Shown one piece after another: positions 48,045 to 49,330 of a stretch of 49,330 nucleotides of DNA. Position numbers and translations under genes: made by a program. Origin of the DNA: a virus; the IMG/VR virus record IMGVR_UViG_3300036719_004451, positions 1-49,330 of that record. The stretch is one strand, 5' to 3'. The notes under the pieces were generated by a model. That model was not told the DNA's origin, searched no databases, and saw only the letters and a program-made list of their open reading frames with translations. Numbering within the stretch: position 1 is the first letter of the stretch; every line of letters starts with the position of its first letter.

Positions 48045-48053
48045 GTAAATATA
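48045..48053 (-). promoter_or_regulatory. TATATTTAC box (minus)
   Basis: A one-base variant of the TATTTAT motif next to the ATG at 48038. Confidence 0.4.
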
Positions 48054-48059
48054 ATCAAT

Positions 48060-48700
48060 ATAGGGAAATAAATCCAATCACTCACTACGGGGACCAAGCT
48101 GAACATCCCTGTCGGGATGTTGTCCCCTTCGTTCCTAATTGTATTGATTTCCCCCCACTAATGAACCCCCCACTAAAGGATGACCATAAAGAATGTGGGT
48201 ATAGTATTTTACCCGTCATAACATAATGAACCATAAGAGTAAACCTTCGGTTTTATTGTATAGTGGTTCACTAAAGGATTGACACAGAGTGGGGGTTGTT
48301 ATTGTAACCTAATAGAAGAAACCTATCGGTTTATTACAGATAGGTTAGTAAACTCCCCACATTTTCCCACTGATTTAACATGGTCGCATTTAAGAGGGAT
48401 TATAGAAGAAACCTATCGAACGGTCCATCTAAAGTAGTCCTATCGTCCCTCCTTGAAGGGGGTAATAGGTTATATCTATAGGACACTATGTGTCTCCCGC
48501 CCCTTCTTATCATAATAACCCTTTTTCTCTGGGAAACATCACTATATAAAAAAGTGGTCCTGACGCTATCATCAGAGGGGGAAAAGTGGTCTTTACAATA
48601 GCACCAGCCATATATTCGGTGGGGGATGGTGGTATAAAGTGGGAGAAAGGTTATAGCCAAAACCTGTTAAAGGGATTATCCCCCATCGCAAGCACCCCTG
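48060..48700. ncRNA. Second structured noncoding region, possible long RNA
   Basis: About 640 bases with no gene-like ORF and many strong potential helices: GGGAAAT/ATTTCCC (48063-48069, 48147-48153) enclosing GGGGAC...AACATCCC-TGTC-GGGATGTT-GTCCCC (48089-48127); GGGTA/TACCC (48197-48214); GAACCA/TGGTTC (48228-48269) enclosing AAACC/GGTTT; AACCTATC/GATAGGTT (48320-48346); GTCCTAT/ATAGGAC (48437-48484) enclosing CCTCC/GGGGG. Two 17-base copies of ATAGAAGAAACCTATCG lie inside. Strand, promoter and ends are not fixed; a highly structured intergenic DNA region is the alternative. Confidence 0.5.
48312..48418. repeat. Direct repeat of ATAGAAGAAACCTATCG
   Basis: Identical 17-base copies at 48312-48328 and 48402-48418. 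Only the first has its pairing partner GATAGGTT directly downstream, so the copies could compete for it. Confidence 0.65.
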
Positions 48701-48704
48701 TCAT

Positions 48705-48735
48705 TTTGTCAAAAACCTGACAAATCACTACTTTG
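48705..48735 (+). promoter_or_regulatory. Promoter overlapping an inverted repeat operator
   Basis: TTTGTCA (48705-48711) and TGACAAA (48718-48724) form a perfect inverted repeat with a six-base spacer. Its left arm contains TTTG, which with a 20-base spacer faces TACTTTG (48729-48735). A repressor bound here would cover the -33 region. Confidence 0.55.
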
Positions 48736-48786
48736 GCACACCGACCTATTTACCAAAATCCCCCACCACGATATAATTATGGACAT

Positions 48787-49149
48787 ATGGATAGCATCAC
48801 TCAAGGGGAAAACCCGTCAGAATTAACGGACCAAAACATCCGTTTAATCATCTTTAAGTATTATACCCCCACAATTAGTGAGAGTTCCAAGGGTGTGGTG
48901 GTGACCTTTTCTCCCAAGGGACACTCAGGTCCCAATGCTGTGGTGTGGTTCGAGACGGCAAAAAAGGGATTTAGAAAGAAACCCATTTCAACGAATCAGT
49001 GGATGATGGTGGACTGTGACTTAAAACCCATACATGAACTTCTCAACAAACACTTCCTATTAACGGAGGGGGATTTCAACCTGACAAGAATCACATTGTC
49101 AAGGATTGCTCACGAGGTTGTGAAAGAGCTTCACTCCAAGACCAACTGA
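48787..49149 (+). CDS. Hypothetical protein, 120 aa
   Basis: MDSITQGENPSELTDQNIRL, then strands (GVVVTFSPKGHSGPNAVVWF) and a helical C-terminus (LTRITLSRIAHEVVKELHSK). It looks like a compact alpha/beta protein, family unknown. The in-frame TTG at 48733 lies in the promoter, so ATG 48787 is used, leaving a leader of about 45 bases. Possible operator upstream suggests regulated expression. Confidence 0.6.
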   Translation: MDSITQGENPSELTDQNIRLIIFKYYTPTISESSKGVVVTFSPKGHSGPNAVVWFETAKKGFRKKPISTNQWMMVDCDLKPIHELLNKHFLLTEGDFNLTRITLSRIAHEVVKELHSKTN

Positions 49150-49330
49150 TTCTGCTGATGAACATATGACGGTGACACCCAAAATGTTTCACCAAGTTAG
49201 AAATACTATCAGAGAGTAAAGCATCCATATTTCCTGCAAACCTACGTTTGTTTCTATTGCGTTTATCAAGGGTGTTAACATGGGTTCTCCCTGTGTTGTG
49301 ACTAACAGATTTCCAAGTTGCATACTCAAC
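49091..49330 (-). CDS. Possible partial gene entering from the right edge
   Basis: A minus-strand frame open from the edge to a stop at 49091 gives a basic product (HNTGRTHVNTLDKRNRNKRR, then LLSDSISNLVKHFGCHRHMF). It overlaps the end of the plus-strand gene by about 60 bases. Another minus frame is open over part of the same bases, so the call is weak. Confidence 0.3.
   Translation of the reverse strand, partial: VEYATWKSVSHNTGRTHVNTLDKRNRNKRRFAGNMDALLSDSISNLVKHFGCHRHMFISRISWSWSEALSQPREQSLTM

Noticed and set aside
48400-48660. An 86-codon minus-strand ORF in the right-hand structured region
   Set aside because: Composition (runs of Arg and Tyr) is unlike real neighbours, and the sequence is dominated by inverted repeats.

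Overview
The window looks like part of a large double-stranded DNA tailed phage, or a closely phage-like genome, whose host is a Bacteroidota bacterium. Phage evidence: a collagen-like fibre with a C-terminal S74 chaperone domain, many very small tightly packed and often overlapping genes, phage families (DUF3310, DUF5856, Pyr_excise-type glycosylase, solo DNA methyltransferases), and a set of proteins sharing one short N-terminal tag that resembles a capsid-targeting leader. Bacteroidota evidence: promoters of the TTTG / 19 bp / TAnnTTTG type, no clear Shine-Dalgarno sequences, a type IX secretion (T9SS type B) surface protein, a TonB-dependent receptor operon, and lipoproteins with an acidic residue run after the lipobox cysteine. 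No terminase, capsid, polymerase or integrase lies in the window, so the phage assignment is an inference. The DNA is visibly AT-rich.

Layout. 1-1004: end of a collagen/S74 fibre. 1013-7001: small unknown genes, a RMT2/GAMT-like methyltransferase, DUF3310 and a beta-class DNA methyltransferase. 7073-12975: tagged, probably virion-packaged proteins (membrane-active-looking protein, peptidoglycan-binding protein, DHH phosphoesterase, PD-(D/E)XK-like nuclease), plus a lytic transglycosylase, DUF192 and a NUDIX hydrolase. 13059-13943: a roughly 850-nt noncoding transcription unit with its own promoter, many predicted helices, a possible pseudoknot and a terminator; this is the strongest novelty. 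14006-17015: a four-gene overlapping cassette (glycosyltransferase-like, BKACE, NeuD-like acyltransferase, short DegT). 17082-18581: nuclease-like gene plus D12-class adenine methylase. 18594-22254: small unknowns, an Arg-rich tagged protein and a T9SS surface protein. 22320-28236: metabolic block (PurA, cyclophilin, YceI, glutamine synthetase II, class II aminoacyl-tRNA-synthetase-like protein). 28371-31843: TonB-dependent receptor plus surface lipoprotein. 31923-40246: DNA-repair and small genes, thymidylate synthase, TspO, RfbC, a second RMT2/GAMT-like methyltransferase. 40336-44188: two NodU/TobZ-type carbamoyltransferases. 44185-47624: small genes including a SPOR protein and an ADP-ribosyltransferase-like protein. 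47688-48787: lipoprotein, then a second structured noncoding stretch of about 700 nt, then a gene behind a promoter that overlaps an inverted repeat.

Regulation. Two promoter types can be read. The host-like type (TTTG, 19 bp, TAnnTTTG) drives the long RNA and several metabolic or small genes, often with the -33 element supplied by the U-tract of the preceding terminator. A second motif, TATTTAT, sits repeatedly 4-5 bases upstream of an ATG, mostly ahead of tagged genes; it may be a phage late promoter giving leaderless mRNAs. G/C-rich terminators of the form CCCTCACC...GGTGGGGG recur.

Together the genes suggest a phage that reshapes host nitrogen and nucleotide metabolism, alters glycans or small molecules, modifies DNA, changes the host outer membrane, and packages protein cargo.
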